A stretch of DNA of 64,000 bases from Roseococcus pinisoli (GTDB lineage Bacteria; Pseudomonadota; Alphaproteobacteria; Acetobacterales; Acetobacteraceae), in the NCBI RefSeq assembly GCF_018413645.1, contig NZ_JAHCDA010000003.1:62001-126000 (forward strand). The letters run 5' to 3'. Made by a program: the position numbers and the translations under genes. Positions 36,819 through 45,998 of the stretch are shown here, piece by piece; position 1 is the first letter of the stretch, and each line of letters opens with the position of its first letter. The notes under the pieces are model-generated. The model did no database searches. It was not told the DNA's origin and saw only the letters and a program-made list of their open reading frames with translations.

Positions 36819-37278
36819 GGATGGTCGCCCCCCAGTTGGACCACGGGATCGGGCACTCGATCCGGATCTTCAGGGTGCCGGTCGCCGAGCTGGTAAGAGC
36901 TACCTCGCCGTCGTCGATCGTTACCCAGGGTTGCTGTACCGCTCCTTCAATGCGTAAGCGGGAGCCCGGGGGGATGCCGGAGACCAGCACCTCCGCCTCG
37001 CCATCGGCGACAAGGGTCGGGGAGGAGATCTCGATCCCAGGAGACTCACGTTTCCACACCAGGCCATCGGCGACGTAGAAGCCCTCGGGTCCGAGCGAGA
37101 GCTGGTCGAGGGTACTCTGGTTGGTCAGTACACGCTGCCGTTCGGCCTGGTCCGGCATGGGGGGTGGCACAAGTCTGATTTCGCCGACGGGGCTATAGCC
37201 GAAGCTTCGGATTATGCCGTCTTCGTGATCCACCCAGCAGTCAGACAGAGGCGTTGCGGGGCCAAAAGTCTCGCTCAT
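36808..37278 (-). CDS. Hypothetical tail-tip region protein (156 aa)
   Basis: Starts at ATG 37278, overlapping the upstream stop (ATGA). MSETFGPATPLSDCWVDHED begins a strand-rich protein (GFYVADGLVWKRESPGIEIS, AEVLVSGIPPGSRLRIEGAV, ATGTLKIRIECPIPWSNWGA), beta-sandwich like. Located between gpJ and the fibre gene, so probably a virion or fibre-related component. No family recognised. Confidence 0.55.
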   Translation of the reverse strand: MSETFGPATPLSDCWVDHEDGIIRSFGYSPVGEIRLVPPPMPDQAERQRVLTNQSTLDQLSLGPEGFYVADGLVWKRESPGIEISSPTLVADGEAEVLVSGIPPGSRLRIEGAVQQPWVTIDDGEVALTSSATGTLKIRIECPIPWSNWGATIRAN

Positions 37279-37514
37279 TTGCGGTACTTGATGGCGTAGA
37301 TGTTGCACCAACCATTGTAGCGCATCGACATCACTTGGACGACGCTACCGCCCAGAATCATCCAGAGCTGAAAGCTGTGGCCACCTTCTCCGAGATCCCG
37401 AACTAGCGCCCGCTTGGTGGACCAACACTCGAAAAACCATTCGCCGGTGCTGTGTTGGTATCGCATCAAAGCGATGCCCCAGTGGGTTTGAAAATACTCG
37501 TATGGAACGGCCAT
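37275..37514 (-). CDS. Small aromatic-rich tail-region protein (79 aa)
   Basis: MAVPYEYFQTHWGIALMRYQ begins a protein with many tryptophans and tyrosines (STGEWFFECWSTKRALVRDL, MRYNGWCNIYAIKYRK). GGGGAG lies upstream, overlapping the end of gpJ. A small beta-barrel is likely. Function unknown; virion association is inferred from position. Confidence 0.55.
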   Translation of the reverse strand: MAVPYEYFQTHWGIALMRYQHSTGEWFFECWSTKRALVRDLGEGGHSFQLWMILGGSVVQVMSMRYNGWCNIYAIKYRK

Positions 37515-37517
37515 GGC

Positions 37518-40500
37518 TTACTCCCCACCCCCGCCACCGCCATCACCACCACCGCCCTCTTCTGAGTAGGTCACCAGCGTGATGCTCCCGGCGGAGTACA
37601 TATTGTCGTCGAAAACCAACAGGACCCGGCCCTGCTCACCGGCGTTCACCTGGAGAAACAGATCGGCGATCGGGCGGGTGGCGACATTCCCGTAGCCGGG
37701 GAAATTCAGGAGCACGTCGCCGGGTGAATTTGCCACGCCATAAGCCGTCGACATCGACCCGGGGCCGATCTTCTCGGTGCCAATGATCAAATTCGCGACT
37801 TGGATCGTCTGCGCGATGATCATCTCCGACGCGAGGTGGTAGGCCCTGATCTGGTAGGCGGCCAACTCGCGCGCGGAGATCGCTCCGGCGGCGATCTTGC
37901 CTGCGACGACACTGTCTGCGGCGAGTTCCGTTGCGGAGATCGAGGCCGCGACGATGCGGTCGGCCTGGATTGACCGAGCCCGGACCATACCGCCCTCGAT
38001 CGTGGTGACCCCGCCAGCCACCCAGAGGCCCACCTCGACCGCGTTTTTCGGAGCTTCCGAGAGCATCGTCTTCGTGAAGAAGACATAAGCATCGGTTTCG
38101 CCGGTGCCGATGCCGGCAATAGCGAGCCGCCCAAAAACCGCCCCGGGCGGCGCCACACCGAGAACCGTCGCCCGCGCATAGCGGAAGTCGTACAAAGCCT
38201 CGGTTGTCTGGTTGGTGGGCACCTCTTGGCTCGAGGCTGCACCTAGCCAAGTGCCGTTGCCGTCTCGCCACTCGATATCGATCCTGCTCCGGCAACGGTG
38301 ATTCTGCAGGAGGGCCGCTGCCTGGTAGGTGCGACCTTCAATGACCGTGAATCCGAAGGTCGCGTCGGTTGAGAAAATAGCGCTGAAGGCCCCCCCAACA
38401 GGCACATAGCCGGGGGCGAAAAGCTGCCCGCTGCCGTATCCAAGAAGCCTCCATGGGTACGCCGCAGGGCTAAGCGTCGCGGCGCCTGCATAAGCCCCCC
38501 CGGACCATACATTCCAACCCGACGTGGCGACGTCGCAGGTGCTGTTCCAGACCAGATTTCCGGAGCCCACCGCGAGCTTTTCGGCGGTGATCGCGCCGGC
38601 CGCGATTTTGTTCGCGGTAACGGCACCAGCGGCGATCTTGTTGGCTGTGACAGCCTCGGCGGAAATCTTGCCTGCGACGATGCTATTGGCAGCGAGCTCG
38701 TCGGCCGTGATCGAGGCCGCGACGATGCGGTCGGCCTGGATCGTCCGGGCCCGAACCATACCGCCCTCGATCGAGGTCATCCCACCGGCGGTCCAGGGCC
38801 CTACCTCGACCGCGTTGCTCGGAGCTTCCGAGAACAAGGTCTTGGTGAAATAGACGTAGGCGTCGGAAGCGCCGGTCCCGTGACCGGTGATGGCCAGCAT
38901 GCCGTAAGCAGCGAGCAGCGGCGCCACACCAAGCACCATCGCCCGAGCGTAGCGATCGTCGAACCGCCCATCGGCAGCCTGATTGGTAGGCACCTCGTCG
39001 CTTGATGTAGCGCCTATCCAGGCGCCGCTACTGTCTCGCCATTGGATTTCGAGATGGCCCCGGCAACGGTGATTCTGCAGGAGGGCAGCGGCCTGGTAGG
39101 TGCGGCCGGGCGTGACCGTGAAGCCGTAGCCGGAATTGGCCAGGAAGTAGGCGCTGAGAACCCCGCCGATTGGCACGATGCCCGGGGCGAATAGCATGCC
39201 GCTGCCATAGCCATCGAGCCTCCAAGGGGGCGCTGCAGGGCCGAGCGTCGCAGTCCCCGTGTAAGTGCCACCAGCCCATGAACCCCAGCCCGTGGCAGCC
39301 ACGTCGCAGGTGCTGTTCCAGATCTGGTTCCCGGAGCCGACGGCAAGCGCCTCGGTGGTGATCGCGCCTGCCGCGACCTTGCTCGCCGTAACGGCACCTG
39401 CAGCGAGCTTCTCGGTGATGATGGAGCCGGCCGCGAGCTTATCCGTGGAGATAGCGTAGGTTGCGAGTTGCCGAGCTGTGATCGCACCATCCACGACCAT
39501 GCTGCCATCAGTGGCTAGGACGACCTGGACGTCACTCACAACTGCCACGCCAGCCCAGGCTGACCCACCCGTGTTGTAAACGACCAGTCGGAAGGAATTG
39601 GCGTTCATCGGTCCAGTGACCTGGACGTCCTTCATCACCCCTCGAGGGTCGCTATCCTCGTCAGACCAGGACAGAACGGCTCCGCTAATGTAGCCGCCGG
39701 CCACGTCGAAAAATTGAAGTCCTACCGTGACGAGCTGTTCTGGGTTTGAGTTGCGGCCCCGTGCACGCAGCCGCAGGGCTTCCCCAGCAATCGCCTGCGA
39801 CACGGGCGAAGAGACTGGCGTGTTGATCTCGTGTCGAGCGTCCCCTGTGAACGCCGCGTCGGAAAGCACGGCTGCGCGGCTCACCCCCAGAAGGGCCGCT
39901 TCGTTACTGCCTGCAGCCTCTTGGATGGACCAACCATCGGGATCAGCGGCCCAATAGGCCGGGTCGATGAAAAACCTATCGGGGTTGATGCTGCCGGGGC
40001 CAATGTAGAGCTTGGAGGCCGTGACGGAGCCGAGCGCCAGGGCATAGGTGCCGACCGCTGCCTCTGCGATCTTGCTCGCGACGATCGCCCGATCCGCAAT
40101 TTGCTCCGCGCTGAGCTCACCCGCGATCTTCGCTGCATCGAGATCTGCGATCTGCTCGCTCGTAAGCTGGCCGGAGATTTTATCAGCGTCGAGCTTCTCG
40201 ATCTGCTCACTGGTGACCTGGCCAATAAGCTTGGTGGCGTCGAGATCTGCGATCTGCTCATCCGTAAGCTGGCCGGAGATATCGGCGGCTGGAACCTCAG
40301 CGGTCCACGTGCCATTCACCCGTCGGTAGAGCCGGCCGTCTTCCTTGTTGAAGGCGACTGTATTTTCCGGCCGGTCCTCGTCGAGGTTTTCGAGCAATTC
40401 CACCGGCATGATGCCGGCGGCGAACTTCGCCGTGTCGAGGATGCCGTCCCGGATGTCGGCGGCAACGAGATAGGACGTGCGGACACCGAAGGGTCCTACC

Positions 40501-42965
40501 CACGGGCTGAACTGTCCGAACACGTCGACCGAGCGGACCCGGTAGTACCAGACGTGGCTTGCGGCCAACCCTGCATGGGTGAAGTTGGTGCCGGCCGTCT
40601 CTCCGATTTTGGTGAAGGTGCCGTCCAGGGGCGCGCTGGGAAGATTGTCGTAGGGGCCGTCCCCTGCGTTATCGAACCCCAGACCGGATGCCTGCACTTC
40701 AACGGCACGAATGAAGCGACCTGCTGGGTGCGCCCAATTGAGGGTGTTCTGGCGAATGCCTCCGGTGATCGAGATGGCGGTGGGCGTCTGGGGCGGATCG
40801 GTCAGGCCGTCGACATTGATCTGGCTGGTGGAAACCCACCCCGAAACCTGGCCCTCGTCACCGACTGACCGTACTTGGAAGCTGTAGACCGCAGGCGACA
40901 GGGTCTCGAACGTAAAGCTGCTGCCGACCGTACTGCCCTGGGCAAGCACGATACCTTCAGAGATTGCCTGGACCTCAAAGCCCCGCAACCGGTTGTCATT
41001 GAGCGGCGGGCGCCAGGAGAAGATCACCCGAACTAGGGACGTCACGCCCGTACCCGTCACATACTCGTCGACCTGTAGATCGGTCGGGGCGGACAGCATG
41101 CCGCCACGAGGCAGATAGATCGTTGACGGCGGCTGATCGAGGCGGATGCCGAGTTCGACCCACGAGTATTTCCCAGGGTCGTGGTAGAGGCTGATGATCT
41201 CGATGACGTTGGGTTCAACCTCCAGTACCGTGACTACACGGAACTGACGGGGCGCGATCGTCGCGTCAGACACCACCCACATGGCGTCTGGCAGAGGTGT
41301 CTGGGACAGCGCCGTACCCCACGTCAGGGTGGTATGGATGCCGGCCGGGTTGTTCACTACGCGGGATTCAAGCGTGCCGTTGGGCAGCATCACTCGGATG
41401 GTGCCGCCGGCTGCACCCAGGGTGACCGGCGCATCGACCACCATGCTGACCGTGGTCGCGGAGACGACACGACCGCCTTGGCGAATGCCCGCGAGGTTCT
41501 CGTCGGCAACGTAGACGATGTCACCGGGGCGGAGGTCGAACTGGTCGAGCGACGCCTTCCAAGAGCAGGTCTCGGTGCTCTCATTCTCGGTGAACAGGGC
41601 CCACTTGCCCATGCGATGCGCCTGGCCCCGGCTCGTGCAGCCGTAAGCCATCACCTCCGTCTGCCGCACGCCAATCTTGTCGATGTACTCGCCGGCCTCG
41701 ACCGGTTCGATGTCCGGGCCGTAGCCGAGGTCCGGGTTGTTCCACGTCACTAGGGCATAGGTATGCCGCGACTTGAGAGCAGTGCCCTCGTAGGTGAAAT
41801 TACCGGCCAGAACGTTGGCGTTGGTGACCAGCTTCACGGGATCGGCCGGCATATCCGCGACGACCTGGATCGCCCCGGCGCCCCAATAGAGCATCCCCCG
41901 GAACGAGGAGGCGACCGACTGCAGGACCTTGAAGGCATCCTCGCGCGTGTTCAGGATGCCGTTGAAGGTATAGCGCGGCTCGTAACCACCGAAGCCATCG
42001 GGGACAGTGCCATCGCAGTAGACCGCGATGTTGTAGAGGCCCCATTTATCGACATAGGACTCAGGGATATGGCGGCCGAGACCGACGCGCCTGTCGGTCA
42101 GCAGGTCGTAGAGAATCCAGGCCGGGTTATTGGTCCAGGCTTCCTTGAACGAACCATCCCAGACGCCCGAATAGGTCCTGGCGGTCGGGTCGTAGTTGGT
42201 GGGGACCTTGATGAGCCGGCCGTCGATCTCATAGCCCCGCGACGGGATGCTTGAGCCAAACAACTCCGAATCAAAACTGCCCAAGGCATAGGCCGTATCC
42301 GGGTAGATCATCCGGGCCGACGTGATGGCGAAAGCCGGGCCGCAGACCGTCGCGTTGACGAGTTTGCTAGAAGTGCTGTCGTCCGTGATGCGGGTCCAGC
42401 GGACGATCCACGGACCTTCGCCAGGCAGATCGAAGAGATAGTCTTTCTGAAAGACGGATGTCGTCTTCCCGGTGATCGTGTCATCGACCACCATCAGATA
42501 GGTGCCCCCGAAAGGACGGACGTGGCACTGCACCTGGACCGACGTCGGGTCCATGTTGCCGTTGTCCTTGGTAACCACCAGGCCCTGGATCTGAATGGAT
42601 ACCCGAGCCGAGCTGTACTCCCCGTCAGGGATGCTGAAGGAGATTGGCCCTGGGGCGCCCTTCTTGATGGGGGTGCCGGCAGGCGTGCCCATAACCGGGG
42701 TCTCGACGTGGTCGAGGCCGTCGAGTGCGGTTTGAGACGGATTTCCACCCATCACGCTGAATGACACACCCGGGAAATTGGCCGAGCCGTCTTCCTGGTT
42801 CAGCCACGGAGTGCCGTTGAAATAGATCGACTTGCCGTCGCCCTTCGCTAGACCCTTGATTGGGCCTTCGGCGAGAACGTCGAGGATAACGGCGGTCCCC
42901 TTCGCTTGAAGGGTGTTGGCGCTCTCAACGCCGCCGGCCGAGCCCGGGCTACCTCCTTTACTCAC
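37518..42965 (-). CDS. Tail tip / host specificity protein, lambda gpJ-like
   Basis: A 1815-residue tail-tip protein. The N-terminus (VESANTLQAKGTAVILDVLA, EGPIKGLAKGD) and GYEIDGRLIKVPTNYDPTAR are gpJ signatures. Two fibronectin type III-like domains follow (from PTDLQVDEYVTGTGVTSLVR and PPQTPTAISITGG). A repeated segment rich in SEQIADLDAAKIAGELSAEQ units leads to a tandem duplication of 257 residues (IWNSTCDV units at about 39362-38668 and 38591-37897). The C-terminus ends in a glycine-rich tail. It recognises the host receptor and closes the tail tube. It precedes the fibre genes and follows gpI. Confidence 0.9.
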   Translation of the reverse strand: MSKGGSPGSAGGVESANTLQAKGTAVILDVLAEGPIKGLAKGDGKSIYFNGTPWLNQEDGSANFPGVSFSVMGGNPSQTALDGLDHVETPVMGTPAGTPIKKGAPGPISFSIPDGEYSSARVSIQIQGLVVTKDNGNMDPTSVQVQCHVRPFGGTYLMVVDDTITGKTTSVFQKDYLFDLPGEGPWIVRWTRITDDSTSSKLVNATVCGPAFAITSARMIYPDTAYALGSFDSELFGSSIPSRGYEIDGRLIKVPTNYDPTARTYSGVWDGSFKEAWTNNPAWILYDLLTDRRVGLGRHIPESYVDKWGLYNIAVYCDGTVPDGFGGYEPRYTFNGILNTREDAFKVLQSVASSFRGMLYWGAGAIQVVADMPADPVKLVTNANVLAGNFTYEGTALKSRHTYALVTWNNPDLGYGPDIEPVEAGEYIDKIGVRQTEVMAYGCTSRGQAHRMGKWALFTENESTETCSWKASLDQFDLRPGDIVYVADENLAGIRQGGRVVSATTVSMVVDAPVTLGAAGGTIRVMLPNGTLESRVVNNPAGIHTTLTWGTALSQTPLPDAMWVVSDATIAPRQFRVVTVLEVEPNVIEIISLYHDPGKYSWVELGIRLDQPPSTIYLPRGGMLSAPTDLQVDEYVTGTGVTSLVRVIFSWRPPLNDNRLRGFEVQAISEGIVLAQGSTVGSSFTFETLSPAVYSFQVRSVGDEGQVSGWVSTSQINVDGLTDPPQTPTAISITGGIRQNTLNWAHPAGRFIRAVEVQASGLGFDNAGDGPYDNLPSAPLDGTFTKIGETAGTNFTHAGLAASHVWYYRVRSVDVFGQFSPWVGPFGVRTSYLVAADIRDGILDTAKFAAGIMPVELLENLDEDRPENTVAFNKEDGRLYRRVNGTWTAEVPAADISGQLTDEQIADLDATKLIGQVTSEQIEKLDADKISGQLTSEQIADLDAAKIAGELSAEQIADRAIVASKIAEAAVGTYALALGSVTASKLYIGPGSINPDRFFIDPAYWAADPDGWSIQEAAGSNEAALLGVSRAAVLSDAAFTGDARHEINTPVSSPVSQAIAGEALRLRARGRNSNPEQLVTVGLQFFDVAGGYISGAVLSWSDEDSDPRGVMKDVQVTGPMNANSFRLVVYNTGGSAWAGVAVVSDVQVVLATDGSMVVDGAITARQLATYAISTDKLAAGSIITEKLAAGAVTASKVAAGAITTEALAVGSGNQIWNSTCDVAATGWGSWAGGTYTGTATLGPAAPPWRLDGYGSGMLFAPGIVPIGGVLSAYFLANSGYGFTVTPGRTYQAAALLQNHRCRGHLEIQWRDSSGAWIGATSSDEVPTNQAADGRFDDRYARAMVLGVAPLLAAYGMLAITGHGTGASDAYVYFTKTLFSEAPSNAVEVGPWTAGGMTSIEGGMVRARTIQADRIVAASITADELAANSIVAGKISAEAVTANKIAAGAVTANKIAAGAITAEKLAVGSGNLVWNSTCDVATSGWNVWSGGAYAGAATLSPAAYPWRLLGYGSGQLFAPGYVPVGGAFSAIFSTDATFGFTVIEGRTYQAAALLQNHRCRSRIDIEWRDGNGTWLGAASSQEVPTNQTTEALYDFRYARATVLGVAPPGAVFGRLAIAGIGTGETDAYVFFTKTMLSEAPKNAVEVGLWVAGGVTTIEGGMVRARSIQADRIVAASISATELAADSVVAGKIAAGAISARELAAYQIRAYHLASEMIIAQTIQVANLIIGTEKIGPGSMSTAYGVANSPGDVLLNFPGYGNVATRPIADLFLQVNAGEQGRVLLVFDDNMYSAGSITLVTYSEEGGGGDGGGGGGE
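37897..38591 (-). repeat. Second copy of a 257-codon tandem duplication in the gpJ-like gene
   Basis: This unit and 38668-39362 encode closely similar segments (ITAEKLAVGSGN, LLQNHRCRSRIDIEWRDGNG, IEGGMVRARSIQADRIVAAS). The two copies are offset by exactly 771 bases, measured at an identical 20-base string. Confidence 0.8.
38668..39362 (-). repeat. First copy of a 257-codon tandem duplication in the gpJ-like gene
   Basis: First copy in the reading direction: ITTEALAVGSGNQIWNSTCD, LLQNHRCRGHLEIQWRDSSG, IEGGMVRARTIQADRIVAAS. Offset of 771 bases from the second copy. The copies have diverged mildly at the protein level. Confidence 0.8.
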
Positions 42966-43672
42966 GAGAAGCCCGCCCAGATGAAGCCATCTCCGTTGTC
43001 GCCGCCCGTTGGGGAGACCTGCTCAGACCGGATGGAACTGGAGGCGACCACCGAACCAACTCGAAACCGGCCGTAGACGAGAGGCACCGGACAGCCCTGC
43101 ACGGCGGTATTAGTGACGCCTTGGAACAGGAAGCTCGGTCGCCCATCGACGGCCTCATGGGCCTGGGGAGCTTTTGGCGATGGCGAGAGAAGCTGGGATA
43201 CCCCGGCGAAAAGCATCGTCGCGCCGAACAGGGCCACACTCGACATGCTGACGCCCATGACCGAGGTCGCGCCCATCGCGGCGCCGAAGCCAGCTATCGA
43301 CCCGGCCTCCAGAGCAGCAGCACCCGCGAGCGAAGCGCCGGCTGTGAACACCGCAGCGGCAATCAGCACCACACCAAGGACGATCTTCACGCCGGAACTG
43401 CCCCCGCTGCCGCCGCCAGAGCCTTCGACCACCGGCCGCAGATGCAGGGAATGCCGGGGTGCCATAGGCAGCCGTAGGTCAGCCTCACCAAGGCCGTGCC
43501 CTTTCTCGAGCTCGCCCTTCACGATGTGAAACGAGCCTGGCTGCAGGGCGCTGCGAAACTTCGGGAACTGCGAAATGAGGGCGCGCACGGCCTCGGCCGG
43601 GGAGGCGACGTCCAGGCGAAAGTGTGGGCCGAACTCTCGTGCGAGGCGTCCGTGCAGGTAGATGTCACGCAA
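42962..43672 (-). CDS. Tail assembly protein, lambda gpI-like
   Basis: A 236-residue protein: MRDIYLHGRLAREFGPHFRL, then SPAEAVRALISQFPKFRSAL, and a glycine-rich linker (EGSGGGSGGSSG) followed by a hydrophobic stretch (KIVLGVVLIAAAVFTAGASL). These are features of gpI, a small assembly factor for the tail tip that is not in the mature virion in lambda. Its stop overlaps the gpJ ATG and its start the gpK stop, the usual lambda K-I-J order. Confidence 0.8.
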   Translation of the reverse strand: MRDIYLHGRLAREFGPHFRLDVASPAEAVRALISQFPKFRSALQPGSFHIVKGELEKGHGLGEADLRLPMAPRHSLHLRPVVEGSGGGSGGSSGVKIVLGVVLIAAAVFTAGASLAGAAALEAGSIAGFGAAMGATSVMGVSMSSVALFGATMLFAGVSQLLSPSPKAPQAHEAVDGRPSFLFQGVTNTAVQGCPVPLVYGRFRVGSVVASSSIRSEQVSPTGGDNGDGFIWAGFS

Positions 43673-44462
43673 TGGCGGGGGCCCCCTCCAGCCGAGGCCT
43701 CGGAGGCCGGAGGGCGAGCCGCACGCTGTTCGTCCAGCGCGCCAGAGGCTCGCGGTAGGACAGGTGGTTCTCCAGGTGATGCAGGATCAACCCACCCTCA
43801 CCGAGGAAGATAGCCGCGTGGTTCGGGACGTCAGCGCGGATGCAGAGGAAGACGGCATCACCGGGCTGCATGTCGGTCAGCTCGATCTTTTCGAAGCCGG
43901 CGCTCTTCCACCGGGTGCCGTAGGGATCAGCGCCTCGGCGCCAGAAGCCCGACGCACGGGCCACCTCATCCATCAGGAATCCGTGGTGGAGCTGGTAGTA
44001 GTCACGGGCCAGCGAGAAGCAGTCTCCGGCCCCGTCCGTGCCCGTCGGACCCCATCGGAAAGGCCGGGCGATCAGTGGCGGTAGATCGTGGTCCTGCCAG
44101 ACGCCGTCCCCCCACCAAAGCACCGGTAGGGGCGTCAGGCCGTCGACAGGGTCGTGATGCACCGCGCAGATGCCCCAGATGAGATCTCCGTCTATCTGGC
44201 GCTGCTGGTCGAGCTCCGAGGGCGTCAGGCTTCCGCCCGGGTGCGAGTGCACGATGGCGAAAATTGGCCGGTGAAGGGCGAGTTCCTCTTCGGAGATTGC
44301 GAAGTTCTTCAGTGGGTCATCGGCGACGTTTGCGCAGCGGACATACCCCTGCGCGGTGACCACGCCGCACGCCTCCTGCGGGTGCATCTCCACAGCGTGC
44401 TTCTGGATAGCGGCCTCAACGGCAGCGCCAAACGGCTGGGGGCGGACGAAGGAACTGGCCAT
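43665..44462 (-). CDS. Tail protein, lambda gpK-like (JAMM plus NlpC/P60 domains)
   Basis: A 265-residue protein. The N-terminal JAMM/Mov34 domain has E30 in PQEACG and H72-x-H74...D85 in AIVHSHPGGSLTPSELDQ, the metal-binding set. The C-terminal NlpC/P60 domain has the catalytic cysteine in TDGAGDCFSLARDYYQLHHG and a histidine in RADVPNHAAIFLGEGG. gpK-like proteins help build the tail tip and may cut peptidoglycan during DNA entry. ATG at 44462, 59 bp after the gpL-like gene. Confidence 0.9.
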   Translation of the reverse strand: MASSFVRPQPFGAAVEAAIQKHAVEMHPQEACGVVTAQGYVRCANVADDPLKNFAISEEELALHRPIFAIVHSHPGGSLTPSELDQQRQIDGDLIWGICAVHHDPVDGLTPLPVLWWGDGVWQDHDLPPLIARPFRWGPTGTDGAGDCFSLARDYYQLHHGFLMDEVARASGFWRRGADPYGTRWKSAGFEKIELTDMQPGDAVFLCIRADVPNHAAIFLGEGGLILHHLENHLSYREPLARWTNSVRLALRPPRPRLEGAPAIA

Positions 44463-44521
44463 GGAGCCAGTTGTGCGTCCGGAGTCCTCGTTAAGGCCTC
44501 GAGCCTAGCCGGCCTGGTTGT

Positions 44522-45238
44522 TCAGCGACCCAGCACCATGCCTGGGAAGGCTCGCATTGGGAGCTGGCCGTTCTCGCCGAAGCGCTTCTTGCAGTCCGAC
44601 AGCCGGTGCCCGCACTTATCCTGGGCCGGATCACCCGTGGCGTCGCCATTGAGCTTGAAGTAGGCGCCACCAGTGTAGGGGCAGGTCACCTTGGCGTAAG
44701 TGAAGCCGCCGTTGATGAAGCCGCGATAGATATGCGTGCAGGCGCTGGCGAACATCTGTCGACCAGGCAGGTAAGATCCCTGCTGGTCGAAGGCGACGGA
44801 CAATTCCACCTCGAGCTCGTTCTGATCGAGCTTGGACTTCCGTTCGATATGGAAGACTTCGACGGGCCAATGAGCGAATTGGTCCGCGTCGGGCTGCCCG
44901 TCTAGGTACTTCACGAACGTTCGAATGCGCGTAACCGAGGCGCCGACGAGGTCGTCGTAGGCCACGATGTCCCCCACCATGAAACCGCCGACATTGGACA
45001 CACGAAGCGTTGGCCTGGGCAGCGGGCCTTTGCCCGACCACTCAAATCCGGAGGCGACAATGGGCACCGGTTGGTAGCTGTAGCCCTGATAGACCAGGTT
45101 TCCCGAACCAAGTGGCATTGGCGTGAAGCAGAGAAGGGCGTTCGGGTCTCCGCTGATCTCCCTGGCGTCTAACCGGTACATCGTCACGATGGCGTCGGCG
45201 TCCAGGAGCTGGGCGGTCGCGAGATGGTTCGTGCTCAT
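44522..45238 (-). CDS. Minor tail protein, lambda gpL-like
   Basis: A 238-residue protein: MSTNHLATAQLLDADAIVTM, then LPRPTLRVSNVGGFMVGDIV and EVELSVAFDQQG. The cysteines near the C-terminus (ACTHIYRG, VTCPYTGG, DKCGHRLSDCKKRFG) are placed as in gpL, which carries an iron-sulfur cluster in the tail tip. ATG at 45238 directly follows the gpM-like gene. Order M-L-K-I-J is conserved. Confidence 0.85.
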   Translation of the reverse strand: MSTNHLATAQLLDADAIVTMYRLDAREISGDPNALLCFTPMPLGSGNLVYQGYSYQPVPIVASGFEWSGKGPLPRPTLRVSNVGGFMVGDIVAYDDLVGASVTRIRTFVKYLDGQPDADQFAHWPVEVFHIERKSKLDQNELEVELSVAFDQQGSYLPGRQMFASACTHIYRGFINGGFTYAKVTCPYTGGAYFKLNGDATGDPAQDKCGHRLSDCKKRFGENGQLPMRAFPGMVLGR

Positions 45239-45239
45239 G

Positions 45240-45599
45240 TCAGGTCACCAGCGTGAAATCTTGGATGATCACGCACTGAAAGGTGTCCGTGTCGCCCTCG
45301 ACCTGAGTGCGCTCCCATTTCGGCTGGACGGTCCACTTTTTCGTCACCGTGTCGCGGGGCGAGAGCCAGTAGAAGGCCGTTACGCACTTCGTCTCGATCA
45401 TGAAGTTCTCGATCGCGTCGGCCTCGTCCTTGCTCAGGTTCGTCCAGATCAGCGTCCATTTGTCGCGACGGGGGTTCGTGCCATCGAGTGTGCGCTGCTT
45501 GTAGCCGTTGCCGAATTCAGCCTCGAAGATCTTAAAGTCGATCTCGCGCTTGCTCGTCAGCGACGGCGGTGGGTCGGGCAGGAAGGTCGCGAGTGCCAT
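45240..45599 (-). CDS. Minor tail protein, lambda gpM-like
   Basis: A 119-residue protein: MALATFLPDPPPSLTSKREI, then FEAEFGNGYKQRTLDGTNPR, a typical phage minor tail motif ('F-G-D/N-G-Y-x-Q-R'), and VTAFYWLSPRDTVTKKWTVQ. It links tape measure to tail tip. The ATG at 45599 is preceded by only a weak ribosome site, and the palindrome at 45609-45624 lies just 9 bases before it, partly where a ribosome site would be. Confidence 0.8.
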   Translation of the reverse strand: MALATFLPDPPPSLTSKREIDFKIFEAEFGNGYKQRTLDGTNPRRDKWTLIWTNLSKDEADAIENFMIETKCVTAFYWLSPRDTVTKKWTVQPKWERTQVEGDTDTFQCVIIQDFTLVT

Positions 45600-45608
45600 T
45601 TCGATGTT

Positions 45609-45624
45609 GTGCACCTGGGTGCAC
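45609..45624. promoter_or_regulatory. 16-bp palindrome (perfect copy) between divergent genes
   Basis: GTGCACCTGGGTGCAC, 9 bases before the gpM-like start on the minus strand and 83 bases before the plus-strand gene at 45708. Confidence 0.7.
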
Positions 45625-45707
45625 AGACCGAAGTCGAGGGCATGTAAAGGGTGGTTCGCTCTTGCGCCGGCGGGTCGTTTGCCTCACACGCGAAGAAATA
45701 GATTGGG

Positions 45708-45995
45708 ATGGCGGCGATGCGCGGCATGGTTTTGGGGTTTTTTTTGGCTGCCTGCCTCGCAGGCCAGGCACAAGCAGGGTCGGAGTATTGCGTGTCTGGC
45801 TCTAGCACTGTCCAGTCTCCAGGAGACGAAGAGCGAATCGCTCGAGCATGCCAGCCCGGGGACACGATATTTTTACCTGCCGGAGCTGTGCGCTTAGTTG
45901 CGCGCCTCTGCGACTTCACCAAGGCAATCTACAGAGGCCCGAACGAGGTGGTCTGTGTGCTGACAACCCTGCGGCCAATGCGCATCCCTAGCTAG
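45708..45995 (+). CDS. Secreted cysteine-containing protein on the plus strand (moron candidate)
   Basis: A 95-residue protein starting MAAMRGMVLGFFLAACLAGQ with a cleavable signal peptide (AQAG about residues 21-24). The mature part has cysteines in SEYCVSG, IARACQPGDTI, ARLCDFTK and EVVCVLTT, four in total, likely two disulfides. I recall short exported proteins in Rhizobiales with 'CxPGD...VARLCDF' features, function unknown. It lies on the opposite strand, convergent with the tape measure (3 bp apart) and divergent from gpM, with the palindrome between: the layout of an independently expressed cargo gene. The start codon has only a weak ribosome site; ATG 45720 or 45729 are alternatives. 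Confidence 0.65.
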   Translation: MAAMRGMVLGFFLAACLAGQAQAGSEYCVSGSSTVQSPGDEERIARACQPGDTIFLPAGAVRLVARLCDFTKAIYRGPNEVVCVLTTLRPMRIPS

Positions 45996-45998
45996 ACA

